DNA from: Streptomyces bathyalis | GTDB lineage: Bacteria; Actinomycetota; Actinomycetes; Streptomycetales; Streptomycetaceae | Length of the DNA: 64,000 nucleotides | Assembly: GCF_015910445.1 (NCBI RefSeq) | Contig: NZ_CP048882.1 | Location: 806,001 to 870,000 of the forward strand | Direction: 5' to 3' | Shown here: one piece after another, positions 46,785 through 54,909 of the stretch | How positions within the stretch are numbered: position 1 is the first letter of the stretch | Layout: the number at the start of each line of letters is the position of its first letter | Made by a program: the position numbers and the translations under genes | The notes under the pieces: generated by a model | The model's database searches: none | The model's input: only the letters and a program-made list of their open reading frames with translations | What the model was told of the DNA's origin: nothing

Positions 46785-47927
46785 TCACTGCCGACCGGTG
46801 CTCGTGGGGACGGTCGTGCGGACGGCGAGCATGCCGTCCCGGCCGACGTCGACCCGTACGCCGAACTCCCCGCTCACGCGGTCGAGGACGGCACGCAGCC
46901 ACTCGGTGTCCCCCGACGCGGCACGCGACAGCCGCATGCGCCGTGCCTGGAACGGAGCCATGCGCAGGGCCGTCAGTCCGCCCGTCTCCGAGTCGATCGA
47001 CGCGAGATAGAGGAGCCGCAGATCGTCGCGGTACTCCTCGTGGCCTTCGACGCCCTCGTAGTCGTCGATGAAATCGCCGCAGCCGTACAGCACGAGCTTG
47101 CCCCGGTAGACCTCGATCGGGCGTGGGTGGTGCGAGGAGTGCCCGTGTACGACGTCCACGCCGCCGCCGTCGATGAGCGCGTGCGCGAAGGCCCTCTGGT
47201 TGCGGGGCACGCCGTAGCCCCAGTTGGAGCCCCAGTGCACGGAGGCGACCACCACGTCGCCCGGGCGTCTCGACTTCAGCAGGCGGCGCGAGATCAGGGC
47301 GGCCGCGTCGCGGGTGGGCCGGTCCAGGAGGTTCACGCCGGGGCGGTCCGGCCGTGCGGCCCAGTCCAGGGGGATGCCGCTGGACGGCGTCCCCATCGAG
47401 AGGACGAGCACGCGCCGCCTTCCACCGTCGAGCGGCACGACGGCGGGATCGCGCGCCGCGTCGGCGTCCCGGCCCGCGCCCGCGGCGCGCAGGCCCGCAC
47501 CGGCGAGCGAGTCCAGCGTCTCTTCGAGGCCGGAGCGTCCGAAGTCCAGCACGTGGTTGTTCGCCAGCACGCACACATCGGGCCGTGCGACCGTCAGGCA
47601 GCCGATGTTCGCGGGGTTCATCCGGTAGTGGATGCCCTTGTGGGGGTCGAAGTCCCCGTGCCGGGTCACGCTCGCCTCGAGGTTGATCACGCGGACGTCG
47701 GGTGCGGCCTCATCCAGCACGTCCAGGACGTCTCCCCAGGGCCAGGAGAATTCGACCGGCGAGGGGATGCTGCCGCTCACCGTCTCCGCCAGCTCGACGT
47801 AGGCCCGCGCGTCGCGCATGAATCCCTCTCGCAGCTCCGGGGCGCCCGGATGCGGAAGGATCTGGTCGACGCCGCGGCCGGGCATGACGTCGCCACACAG
47901 GGACAAAGTGACCGATTCGCCGCTCAT
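46785..47927 (-). CDS. CapA-family phosphoesterase-like protein
   Basis: A 380-residue CapA/PgsA-like protein of the calcineurin-type metallophosphoesterase fold. Motifs: LSLCGDVMPGRGVD, INLEASVTRHG, VCVLANNHVLDFGRSGLEE, VVASVHWGSNWGYG and VVHGHSSHHPRPIEVYRGKL, followed by YGCGDFIDDY. There is no signal peptide or membrane anchor, unlike the capsule PgsA, and no capB/capC genes nearby, so poly-gamma-glutamate synthesis is unlikely. Probably a soluble phosphoesterase; the substrate is unknown. Confidence 0.87.
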   Translation of the reverse strand: MSGESVTLSLCGDVMPGRGVDQILPHPGAPELREGFMRDARAYVELAETVSGSIPSPVEFSWPWGDVLDVLDEAAPDVRVINLEASVTRHGDFDPHKGIHYRMNPANIGCLTVARPDVCVLANNHVLDFGRSGLEETLDSLAGAGLRAAGAGRDADAARDPAVVPLDGGRRRVLVLSMGTPSSGIPLDWAARPDRPGVNLLDRPTRDAAALISRRLLKSRRPGDVVVASVHWGSNWGYGVPRNQRAFAHALIDGGGVDVVHGHSSHHPRPIEVYRGKLVLYGCGDFIDDYEGVEGHEEYRDDLRLLYLASIDSETGGLTALRMAPFQARRMRLSRAASGDTEWLRAVLDRVSGEFGVRVDVGRDGMLAVRTTVPTSTGRQ

Positions 47928-48044
47928 CGCCGCAATATTTCATGCCGTCACGGGCCGAACCGCGAACTCCTCACCGTGGCCTCCCCTTGCCGGCGTCGCG
48001 GAGACCGTGACCCTCCGCGCGGAAGGGGACCGGGGGACGGTGGT

Positions 48045-48413
48045 CTACCGCGGAGGGGACGGGCACGGCACGCCCCGGCGGGGGCAGGCGAGAACCGCCC
48101 TTACGAGGAAGCGGTCATGAGCCGTGTAGTAGCCGACGTACGCGTCCGCTCCGCGGCGCAGCGCCTCACGGGCCGGTTCCATGTGCCGCGCGACCGGGAG
48201 CGCGGTGTCCGGTGGCGGTGACTCCTTCAGCTCTTCCTCCAGCCATGCCGCGGCGGCCGGGGCCTCCGTGAAGGTCCCGTCCATCATCGAACGCGGCTTG
48301 CGGAACCACATGTTGAGCTCGATCGGCGGCGTCGGGGACTGAGGGTCGCGGGCCTCACCGTCGCTCGGTCTCGCGTGGCCGGTGTAGCTGAAGGCATGCC
48401 AGTGGGTGTCCAT
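48045..48413 (-). CDS. conserved-looking hypothetical protein
   Basis: A 122-residue protein that I do not recognise. The start at ATG 48413 gives MDTHWHAFSYTGHARPSDGE. Features: an aromatic N-terminus, LNMWFRKPRSMMDG in the middle, an Ala/Glu-rich helix AAAAWLEEELKES, and ALRRGADAYVGYYTAHDRFL near the end. No signal peptide or membrane helix. The frame continues upstream to 48629 as low-complexity Arg/Pro sequence, which I consider non-coding. Confidence 0.55.
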   Translation of the reverse strand: MDTHWHAFSYTGHARPSDGEARDPQSPTPPIELNMWFRKPRSMMDGTFTEAPAAAAWLEEELKESPPPDTALPVARHMEPAREALRRGADAYVGYYTAHDRFLVRAVLACPRRGVPCPSPPR

Positions 48414-48725
48414 CGTCCGTGTCCTCCGGGGCCCGTGCTCCTCCGGGGCCGCACGCGGGGCCCACGGTCCGCGCATCGTGCTCCCCCGGGACCGCGCCCT
48501 CCTGGGAGACCCGCCCGAGCCGGGCCGGGCAGTCACGCGATGGAGTGGACGCGCTCGCGTGACTGCGCGGACTGGGCGGACTGGGCGGCTGGGCGGCTGG
48601 GCGGGACCGCAGCACAACGGGATTGCCACACCTGCCTGCGGATTAGTCAGCTGCCGCTAAAGACCGACTGCCGCCGCACGCCACGTCCTAGCGTGACGAG
48701 CCCGATCCATCACCAGAGGATTCAG
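48414..48725. other. 312-nt intergenic region with G-rich tandem repeats and promoter
   Basis: Between divergent genes. Near 48560-48605 imperfect copies of CTGGGCGG are arranged in tandem. At 48689-48694 TAGCGT is a plausible -10 box, 32 nt before the TlpA-like gene start. No RNA gene seen. Confidence 0.4.
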
Positions 48726-49355
48726 ATGATGCGTGCCGGTCGTACCCGTGTAGCCCTCACTGCCCTGCTCGTGGCGAGTTCACTGTCCCTGGCCGGATGC
48801 GGCATGGACGACGGCGGCTCGGCCTCCTCGAAGCCCGCCGACAAGGCCGCGGCGGACGATCAGAAGGCAGACGACGAGAAGAAGGCACCGGACAAGGACG
48901 CCCCGGAAGGGATCGCCCCGGGCGAGAAGGATCCGAACGGGAAGGCCACACCCGCGAAGTTGCAGTTCACGAGCCAGACGCTCGACGGGAAGGCCTTCAA
49001 GGGCGCGTCGCTCGCGGACAAGCCTTCCGTGCTGTGGTTCTGGGCGCCGTGGTGCGGGACGTGCCAGGGGCAGGCGGCGCAGACCGCGAAGCTCGCCGAC
49101 AAGTACAAGGGAAAGATCAACTTCATCGGCGTGGCCGGCCTCGACAAGACCGAACCCATCAAGGGCTTCGTGAAGACGCAGAAGGTCGGCAACTTCCCGC
49201 ATCTCAACGACCAGAAGGGCGCCGTCTGGAAGAAGTTCGGGATCACGCAGCAGAGTTCGTTCGTCATGCTCGACAAGAACGGCAAGACGGTCGAGCAGGG
49301 CGCCGCGACGACCCCGGACCAGCTGAGCGAGCAGGTGGCCGGGCTCGCCGGCTGA
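48726..49355 (+). CDS. TlpA/MPT53-like thiol-disulfide lipoprotein
   Basis: A 209-residue exported thioredoxin-fold protein. The signal peptide RVALTALLVASSLSLAGC ends in a lipobox. An Asp/Lys/Pro-rich linker of about 50 residues leads to the redoxin domain (LQFTSQTLDGKAFKGASL), with the active-site WCGTC at Cys110 and Cys113. The cis-Pro loop is at ITQQSSFVMLD, where a Ser replaces the usual Pro, as in some DsbE/F-type proteins. It likely oxidises or isomerises extracytoplasmic thiols. It is 15 nt upstream of a CcdA-like protein, as mycobacterial MPT53 is with its membrane partner. Confidence 0.88.
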   Translation: MMRAGRTRVALTALLVASSLSLAGCGMDDGGSASSKPADKAAADDQKADDEKKAPDKDAPEGIAPGEKDPNGKATPAKLQFTSQTLDGKAFKGASLADKPSVLWFWAPWCGTCQGQAAQTAKLADKYKGKINFIGVAGLDKTEPIKGFVKTQKVGNFPHLNDQKGAVWKKFGITQQSSFVMLDKNGKTVEQGAATTPDQLSEQVAGLAG

Positions 49356-49370
49356 CCGGTCGGACGCCCC

Positions 49371-50264
49371 ATGGACGACCTGCCCCTCGCTCTGGCGCTG
49401 ACCGCGGGCATGCTCGCGGCGGTGAACCCCTGCGGCTTCGCGCTGCTGCCCGCGTATCTGTCGCTGCTGGTGCTGGGCGAGGACTCGCCCTCGCGGGGCG
49501 CGGCCGTGGGGAGGGCCCTGTCGGCGACCGCCGCGATGACTCTCGGATTCGCGGCGGTCTTCGGGCTGTTCGGCCTGGTCGTCGCTCCCGTCGCGGGCCA
49601 GGTCCAGCAGCATCTGCCGTGGTTCACAGTGGTGTTCGGGCTGCTCCTCGCGGGCGTCGGCGTGTGGCTGCTGGCCGGGCGTGAGCTGCCCACGCTGCTG
49701 CCCAAGGTCCGCCGCGCGCCCGGCGTCACGCGCTCCGTGCCGTCGATGGCGCTCTTCGGCGGCGCGTACGCCGTCGCCTCCCTCGGCTGCACGATCGCGC
49801 CGTTCCTCGCGACCGTCGTCTCGGCGTTCCAGAGCGGTTCGACGGCGGGGGGCCTGCTGCTCTTCGGGGCGTACGCGGCCGGGATGGGCGCGGTCGTCGG
49901 TACGGCCGCGCTGGCCGTGGCCCTGGCGCGCACCTCCGCCCTGGGCCGTCTGCGGCGCATGGGCTCAGTGGCCTCCCGTGTGGGCGGGGGCCTGCTCGTA
50001 CTCGTCGGCGCGTACACGGCGTACTACGGCTGGTACGAGATCCGGTCGCTGAGCGGCGGTGCGACGAGCGACCCGGTCATCGAGACCGCCGGCACGGTTC
50101 AGCGGACGATCGCGGCGGCCCTCGAGTGGACGGGGATCCCCGTCGTGGCGGGCGTGTTCGCGGTGCTTGTGATCGTCGCGGTGGTGCGGGTGAGATCCCA
50201 CAGGCGGGCGGCTGAGTCCGCCCCAGCCCGCCAGGAGCGCGTCGCCCAGCCCGACGGGACCTGA
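49371..50264 (+). CDS. CcdA/DsbD-like membrane thiol transporter
   Basis: A 297-residue membrane protein that passes reducing equivalents through the membrane to the neighbouring lipoprotein. It contains about seven helices. The two conserved CcdA cysteines are present: AAVNPCGFALLPAYLSLLV near the N-terminus and VASLGCTIAPFLATVV in the middle. The C-terminus adds one more helix (VVAGVFAVLVIVAVVRV) and a basic tail. Its ATG lies 15 nt after the lipoprotein stop. Confidence 0.9.
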   Translation: MDDLPLALALTAGMLAAVNPCGFALLPAYLSLLVLGEDSPSRGAAVGRALSATAAMTLGFAAVFGLFGLVVAPVAGQVQQHLPWFTVVFGLLLAGVGVWLLAGRELPTLLPKVRRAPGVTRSVPSMALFGGAYAVASLGCTIAPFLATVVSAFQSGSTAGGLLLFGAYAAGMGAVVGTAALAVALARTSALGRLRRMGSVASRVGGGLLVLVGAYTAYYGWYEIRSLSGGATSDPVIETAGTVQRTIAAALEWTGIPVVAGVFAVLVIVAVVRVRSHRRAAESAPARQERVAQPDGT

Positions 50265-50336
50265 CGGAAGCCGAGCAGTCCGGGTCGGAGGTCCGTGTCC
50301 GTGAAGGTGATGCCGGACGCGGGACGGGACGTCGGC

Positions 50337-51974
50337 TCACTCCGTGGCGTGCCCCAGGCGCTCCGCGGCGAGCTCGCGGACCGCGTGGCGGCGCAGCTTT
50401 CCGCTCGCGGTCGTGGGGAGTTCGTCCACGACGAGCACTTCGCGGGGACGCTTGAAGGCGGCGAGTCCGTCGCGGCAGAACTCGATCAGTTCCTGCGGTC
50501 CGGCCTGTGCGCCGTCCGCGAGCACCGTGCATGCCACGGGTTTGTCGATGCCGTCCTCGTCCGGCAGGCCCACCACCGCGGCCATGGAGACCGCCGGGTG
50601 CTGGAGCAGCCGGGCCTCCACCTCGGAGGGGGCGACCCAGATGCCGCCGGCCTTGAGCATGTCGCCGGTCCGTCCGAGACAGGTGTAGTAGCCGTCGTCG
50701 TCGACGACGTAGGTGTCGCCGGTGTGCAGCCATTCGCCCTGGAAGACCTGCCGCGTGACGCTCGTCCTGCACCAGTAGCCGGTCGCGATCGACTCGCCCT
50801 TGACCAGCAGCGACCCCGGCTCGCCCGCTGCGCAGTCCCGGCCCTCGCCGTCGACGACGCGCAGTTCGTAGCCGTCCACGGCGGTTCCCGTGGTGCCGGG
50901 CCGGGAGAGGCCGGGACGGTTGGAGAGGAAGATGTGCAGCGCCTCGGTCGAGCCGATCCCGTCGAGGATCTCGACGCCGAACCGGTCGGCGAACCTGCGG
51001 CACAGGTCGGCGGGCAGCACCTCTCCAGCCGAGATCGCCAGCCTTACGGAGTCGAACGCCTCGCGCGGCACGTCGGAGCGCAACATCGCGGCGTAGAAGG
51101 TGGGCACGGCGAAGAAGAGCGTGGGCCGGTACTCGGTGAGCCGTTCGGCCACGGACTGCGGTGTGGGCCGCTGCGGGTCGAGTACGGTCTCGGCACCGGC
51201 GGCCAGCGGGAAGAAGAGCGAGTTGCCGATGCCGTAGGCGAAGAAGAGCTTGGCCACGGACAGGCACCGGTCGGCGGAGGTGATGCCCAGCACCTGCCGC
51301 GCGTAACTCTCCACCACATGACGGATGTTGGCGTGCCGGTGCATCGCGCCCTTGGGCTTGCCAGTGGTTCCGGAGGTGTAGAGCCACAGGGCGGCTGAGT
51401 CCTCGGAGGTGATGTACGGGTCCTGCAGCTCGCCGCCACGCCGCCTGCCTTCCTCGACGAGTTCGGAGAAGGGGCGCAGCCGCACGCCGGCGGGGACGGC
51501 CGGTTCCGTGCCCTCGGCGGCTCCTGTGACGGCCACGTACCGGATCCCCGGCACGCGCGCGACGGCGGATTCCGCGGCGGCGGTGAACTCCTCGCTCACC
51601 AGCAGCACCCTCGCCCGCGAGTCCCCGAGGAGTTCGGCGAGCTCCGGCCCGGTCAGCATCGTCGAGACCGGAACGGGGACGGCACCGAGCCGCATGGCCG
51701 CCAGGATCGCGGCGGCCGTCTCGGGGCCGTCGGCCATCAGCAGCATGACCCGCTCCTCGGCGCGCACGCCCCACGCCCGCAGCCCCGCGGCGATGTGGCC
51801 GACGAGTTCGGCGAGTTCTGCGTACGTCAGCTCTCCGGCCGGACCGGTGACGGCCCTACGCCCGGCCGTCACGGGGTCGACGGCGGCCTGGAGAAGGTAG
51901 TCGGAGGCGTTGAACATGTCGGTGACGGCGGCCGTGGCGGGAGTGACGGGCGGAGTCACGCCGTGGGCGGTCAT
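50337..51974 (-). CDS. benzoate-CoA ligase family protein
   Basis: A 545-residue adenylate-forming enzyme related to benzoate-CoA ligases. Motifs: LWLYTSGTTGKPKGAMHRH, the FFAYGIGNSLFFPLAAGA stretch typical of benzoate and aryl ligases, DGIGSTEALHIFLSN, WLHTGDTYVVDDDGYYTCLG, GRTGDMLKAGGIWVAP and the C-terminal Lys in LPTTASGKLRRHAV. It should activate an aromatic acid to its CoA thioester. The ATG at 51974 or the inner one at DMFNASDY are both possible. The neighbouring PaaI-type thioesterase and MFS transporters fit an aromatic-acid theme. Confidence 0.88.
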   Translation of the reverse strand: MTAHGVTPPVTPATAAVTDMFNASDYLLQAAVDPVTAGRRAVTGPAGELTYAELAELVGHIAAGLRAWGVRAEERVMLLMADGPETAAAILAAMRLGAVPVPVSTMLTGPELAELLGDSRARVLLVSEEFTAAAESAVARVPGIRYVAVTGAAEGTEPAVPAGVRLRPFSELVEEGRRRGGELQDPYITSEDSAALWLYTSGTTGKPKGAMHRHANIRHVVESYARQVLGITSADRCLSVAKLFFAYGIGNSLFFPLAAGAETVLDPQRPTPQSVAERLTEYRPTLFFAVPTFYAAMLRSDVPREAFDSVRLAISAGEVLPADLCRRFADRFGVEILDGIGSTEALHIFLSNRPGLSRPGTTGTAVDGYELRVVDGEGRDCAAGEPGSLLVKGESIATGYWCRTSVTRQVFQGEWLHTGDTYVVDDDGYYTCLGRTGDMLKAGGIWVAPSEVEARLLQHPAVSMAAVVGLPDEDGIDKPVACTVLADGAQAGPQELIEFCRDGLAAFKRPREVLVVDELPTTASGKLRRHAVRELAAERLGHATE

Positions 51975-52474
51975 CGGGTCTCCCCTTCGCCTGGAACAGT
52001 GGCGTCATGCTCTACACGTTCTGGACGATCGTCAATAGCAGTGTGGAATGATTGGGCAGGCCAACGGCTTCGCGGCGCACGCTGGCCCTCCACACGGAGC
52101 CGGGGCAGGACAGGGCGCGGGCCAGGACTCGCAGGGACCGGAGCCGGCCGGCCGGATCGGGCCCGGCGGTGGGGTGAGGGGCGCGACGTAGCCGGTCCGA
52201 CCTGGGACTCGACGCGGCCGAGCGGGCCTGCGAGGCTTCCTCGACGATGCCCGCGCCGTCGAACACGGGGGTCGATGCGGAGACGCTCACTGCCCACAGC
52301 AGACTGGTGCGGGAAACGGAGCCGCTTCCCCCACCTCCCTGCGGGTCCGACCTACCAACGCTGCCCCGGGAGCGGCGCCGAGCTGAGGCACCCGCGCTCG
52401 TCAACGAACGCCACAGCCTCCGGCGGCACGACGCGGGTCCGCCACTGGAAAGCCCTCGACCACGGAGAGACTGA
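51975..52474. promoter_or_regulatory. 500-nt divergent region with a 10-bp palindrome
   Basis: Between the ligase (left) and thioesterase (right). The perfect palindrome GACGATCGTC at 52024-52033 lies about 50 nt before the ligase start and overlaps TTGACG (leftward strand), a good -35 box, so it may be an operator. The rest (52050-52470) shows no reliable gene; its open frames are Arg/Pro/Ser-rich shadows. Confidence 0.45.
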
Positions 52475-52921
52475 ATGAACGATTTCGGCACGGGCTTCGA
52501 GAAGACCGTCGGCATGGAGTTCCCCGAGCTGACGGCCGACAAGGTCGTCGTCACCTGCGAGATCACGCCCGAACTCCTGCAGGCCTACGGCATCGTCCAC
52601 GGCGGCGTGTACTGCTCGATGGTCGAGACGGCCGCCAGCGTCGGCGCGGCGATCTGGTACGCCGACCGCGGCAACGTCGTGGGTGTCTCGAACCACACCA
52701 ACTTCCTGCGGGCCATCGGCTCCGGCACTGTCACGGCCACCGCGACCCCGATCCACCGCGGCCGCACCCAGCAGCTCTGGCTCGTCACCATCACGGACGA
52801 CACGGGCCGCGACATCGCACGCGGCGAGGTGCGCCTGACCAACCTGCCCTCGGACGGCGGCGGTTCGCAGAAGGACGGAGCCAAGGAAGAGGTGCAGGAG
52901 CAGCCCGCCGAAGGCGCCTGA
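52475..52921 (+). CDS. PaaI-type hotdog thioesterase
   Basis: A 148-residue hotdog-fold acyl-CoA thioesterase. The catalytic helix motif GIVHGGVYCSMVETAASVGA and the strand VVGVSNHTNFLRAIGSGTV identify the PaaI group, which hydrolyses aryl- or phenylacetyl-CoA to rescue CoA. The last 25 residues are a Lys/Glu/Gln-rich tail. No strong ribosome-binding site; GGAGAGA is just upstream of the ATG. It is divergent from the benzoate-CoA-ligase-like gene. Confidence 0.9.
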   Translation: MNDFGTGFEKTVGMEFPELTADKVVVTCEITPELLQAYGIVHGGVYCSMVETAASVGAAIWYADRGNVVGVSNHTNFLRAIGSGTVTATATPIHRGRTQQLWLVTITDDTGRDIARGEVRLTNLPSDGGGSQKDGAKEEVQEQPAEGA

Positions 52922-52973
52922 GGGCGGGAGGGGGGGTGGAAGTTCCCCTCCCCCGGCCGAGGTTCGTGTCCCG

Positions 52974-53099
52974 CGCGTGGGAGTTCGCGTCCCCCGCGTA
53001 GGAGTGCAACTCCCCCGTGTGGGAGTTCGCCTCCCCCCGTGTGGGAGTTCGGTCCTCCCCGCCCCTCCCCCGTGGGCACGGCCTCCCCCGTGGGCACGG
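52974..53099. repeat. tandem repeats in the intergenic region before the MFS gene
   Basis: Four imperfect units of 21-22 nt (consensus CGYGTGGGAGTTCGCSTCCCC, units starting at 52974, 52995, 53016 and 53038) are followed by two exact copies of CCTCCCCCGTGGGCACGG (53064-53081 and 53082-53099). Not CRISPR: there are no unique spacers. Confidence 0.8.
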
Positions 53100-53105
53100 G
53101 CCGTC

Positions 53106-53125
53106 ACTTCGGCGGGCGCCGAAGT
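53106..53125 (+). terminator. hairpin followed by T run
   Basis: ACTTCGGC-GGGC-GCCGAAGT forms an 8-bp stem with a 4-nt loop, followed by TTTT in total at 53125-53128. It probably ends the thioesterase transcript, or attenuates the MFS gene starting 22 nt later. Confidence 0.7.
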
Positions 53126-53147
53126 TTTCCGCGCCCACACTGCTGCG

Positions 53148-54569
53148 ATGCGACTGAAGAAGAACACGCTCACTGCCGGGGGAGGGTCCGACGGAACCGG
53201 CTCCCAGCCCGGACGGACGTTCTCACCCGCGCTCGTGGCCGTGTGCCTGGGCTACTTCATGGTCATCCTGGACACGACCGCGGTGAACTCGGCGTTGCCC
53301 GCGGTTCGTGAGGATCTGCACACGGGGGTGTCCGGCCTTCAGTGGGTGGTCGACGGCTACATGCTGACGCTCGCCGCGGGGCTGCTCACCGGCGGTGCGC
53401 TGGCGGACCGGGCCGGCGCCCGCCGCGTGTTCCAGACGGGACTTGCTCTCTTCGCCCTCTCCTCCGTCGCGTGTGGACTCGCGCCGCAGACGTGGCTGCT
53501 CGTCACCGCCCGGCTCGCGCAGGGCGCCGCCGCGGCGCTGAGCGTGCCGGCGTCGCTGGCGCTGCTGCGGGCCTCCTTCCCCGGACGGGCCTCCAGGGCC
53601 CGCGCCTTCGGTGCCTGGGGTGCGATCGCCGGGCTGGCGGCGGCCTCGGGGCCGATCGTTGGCGGCCTGCTCGTGGGTCATACCGGCTGGCGGCCGGTGT
53701 TCTTCGTGAACGTGCCCGTCGCCCTGCTCGCCATGGTGCTCACCGCCCGGTACGTTCCCGCGCCCGCCCCTCAACGCCGTCCGCTCGATCCTTGGGCGCA
53801 GATTCTCGGCGCCGTGGCTCTGGCGTCGCTGACCTTCGCTCTCATCGAGGGCGGACGGGCCGGCCACCGTACACAGGTGCTCGCGGCGGGAGCGCTGTGC
53901 GTGGCGGCGGCAGCCACCTTCGTCGCCGTCGAACGCCGCGTCGCGAGGCCGATGCTGCCGCTGGAGCTCTTCCGCGACCGCGCGTTCGCCGGCGGCACCC
54001 TCGTCGGGCTGCTCATCAATCTCGGCTTCTACGGCGAACTGTTCGTGCTGAACCTCTACTTCCAGCAGATACTCGGCCACTCCGCCCTCGTCGCGGGTAT
54101 CGCGCTGCTCCCGCAGCTGGGCATGGCGACCATCGGCTCCGCCCTCTCCGGTCGCTTCACCGCACGTGCCGGAAGCCCCCGTCCGACGATGCTGGCCGGG
54201 CTGCTGACAGGGAGCGCGGGCTTGTTCGGTCTGACCGCCGCCGGGACCGGCTCCGGGTATCCACTGCTGGTGGCGCCGCTGATCGCCGTCGGGTTCGGCA
54301 TGTCGTTCACGATGCCCGCGGCCACCACGGCAGTTGTGGAGGCGGCGCCCGCCGAGCGTGCAGGGCTGGCGTCGGGGGTGATCAACTCGGCGAGGCAGAC
54401 CGGCGGCGTCATCGGGGTGGCCCTCCTCGGTGCTCTGCTGCACGGCAGCGGCGCGTCGTTCGTGACGGGGCTGCGGGTGTCCCTGATTGCGGCCGGATTC
54501 GCGTTCCTGCTGGCCGCGGTGCTCACCGCCTGCACCGTCCCGCGACGCGTCACCGGCTTGCCGAAGTGA
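53148..54569 (+). CDS. MFS transporter, DHA2-like (14 helices)
   Basis: A 473-residue proton-driven exporter of the drug:H+ antiporter type. After a 30-residue polar N-terminus it shows about 14 membrane helices. Motif A is in LLTGGALADRAGARRVFQ, and motif C-like GPIVGGLLVGHTGWRPVFFV follows. LDTTAVNSALPAV is the DHA2 helix-1 pattern. ATG 53148 is chosen because the upstream in-frame sequence is repeat DNA. Substrate unknown; perhaps aromatic or drug-like molecules. Confidence 0.9.
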   Translation: MRLKKNTLTAGGGSDGTGSQPGRTFSPALVAVCLGYFMVILDTTAVNSALPAVREDLHTGVSGLQWVVDGYMLTLAAGLLTGGALADRAGARRVFQTGLALFALSSVACGLAPQTWLLVTARLAQGAAAALSVPASLALLRASFPGRASRARAFGAWGAIAGLAAASGPIVGGLLVGHTGWRPVFFVNVPVALLAMVLTARYVPAPAPQRRPLDPWAQILGAVALASLTFALIEGGRAGHRTQVLAAGALCVAAAATFVAVERRVARPMLPLELFRDRAFAGGTLVGLLINLGFYGELFVLNLYFQQILGHSALVAGIALLPQLGMATIGSALSGRFTARAGSPRPTMLAGLLTGSAGLFGLTAAGTGSGYPLLVAPLIAVGFGMSFTMPAATTAVVEAAPAERAGLASGVINSARQTGGVIGVALLGALLHGSGASFVTGLRVSLIAAGFAFLLAAVLTACTVPRRVTGLPK

Positions 54570-54741
54570 CCTCGCCGGCAGGGAGGTTGGCACTCACATC
54601 CGGCACCTCGCAGATGTGGGGCCATGCGCCACGCGGAAGGGGGCCTCAAGAAGGAATCGACGCCGCGTCCACGGCGGATTTCCGCGCCGGACGTCAGGGC
54701 AGTGGCAGACCGGGCCCTGGAGGGGCTGGGGAGCCAGGGAC

Positions 54742-54843
54742 GTCCTTCCCGCCCTCCGGGAGCGCGGCGTGACCGAGGAGCAGATCGCGACGATGATGAC
54801 CGGCAACCCGCGGCGGATACTCCAGCGCGGCGCTCCTTACTGA
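54742..54843 (+). pseudogene. phosphotriesterase-family C-terminal remnant
   Basis: In the region between the MFS gene and the convergent acyl-CoA dehydrogenase, one frame ends in VLPALRERGVTEEQ plus IATMMTGNPRRILQ, the C-terminal helix and NPRR signature of phosphotriesterase-like lactonases, followed by a stop at 54841-54843. The rest of the gene (about 300 codons) is missing. The remaining intergenic sequence 54570-54740 holds nothing else I can identify. Confidence 0.5.
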
Positions 54844-54909
54844 GGCCTGCCCGCCAGGACGGGCCCGGTCGCTCCTCCCCCGCGGCAGCCCGCCGCCACC
54901 CGGTCGTCG

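Noticed and set aside
46785..47927. Capsule (poly-gamma-glutamate) biosynthesis locus
   Set aside because: There is only a CapA-like protein, without a membrane anchor or capB/capC partners.
52974..53099. Second repeat array considered as CRISPR
   Set aside because: The repeats abut each other, have no unique spacers, and no cas genes are near.
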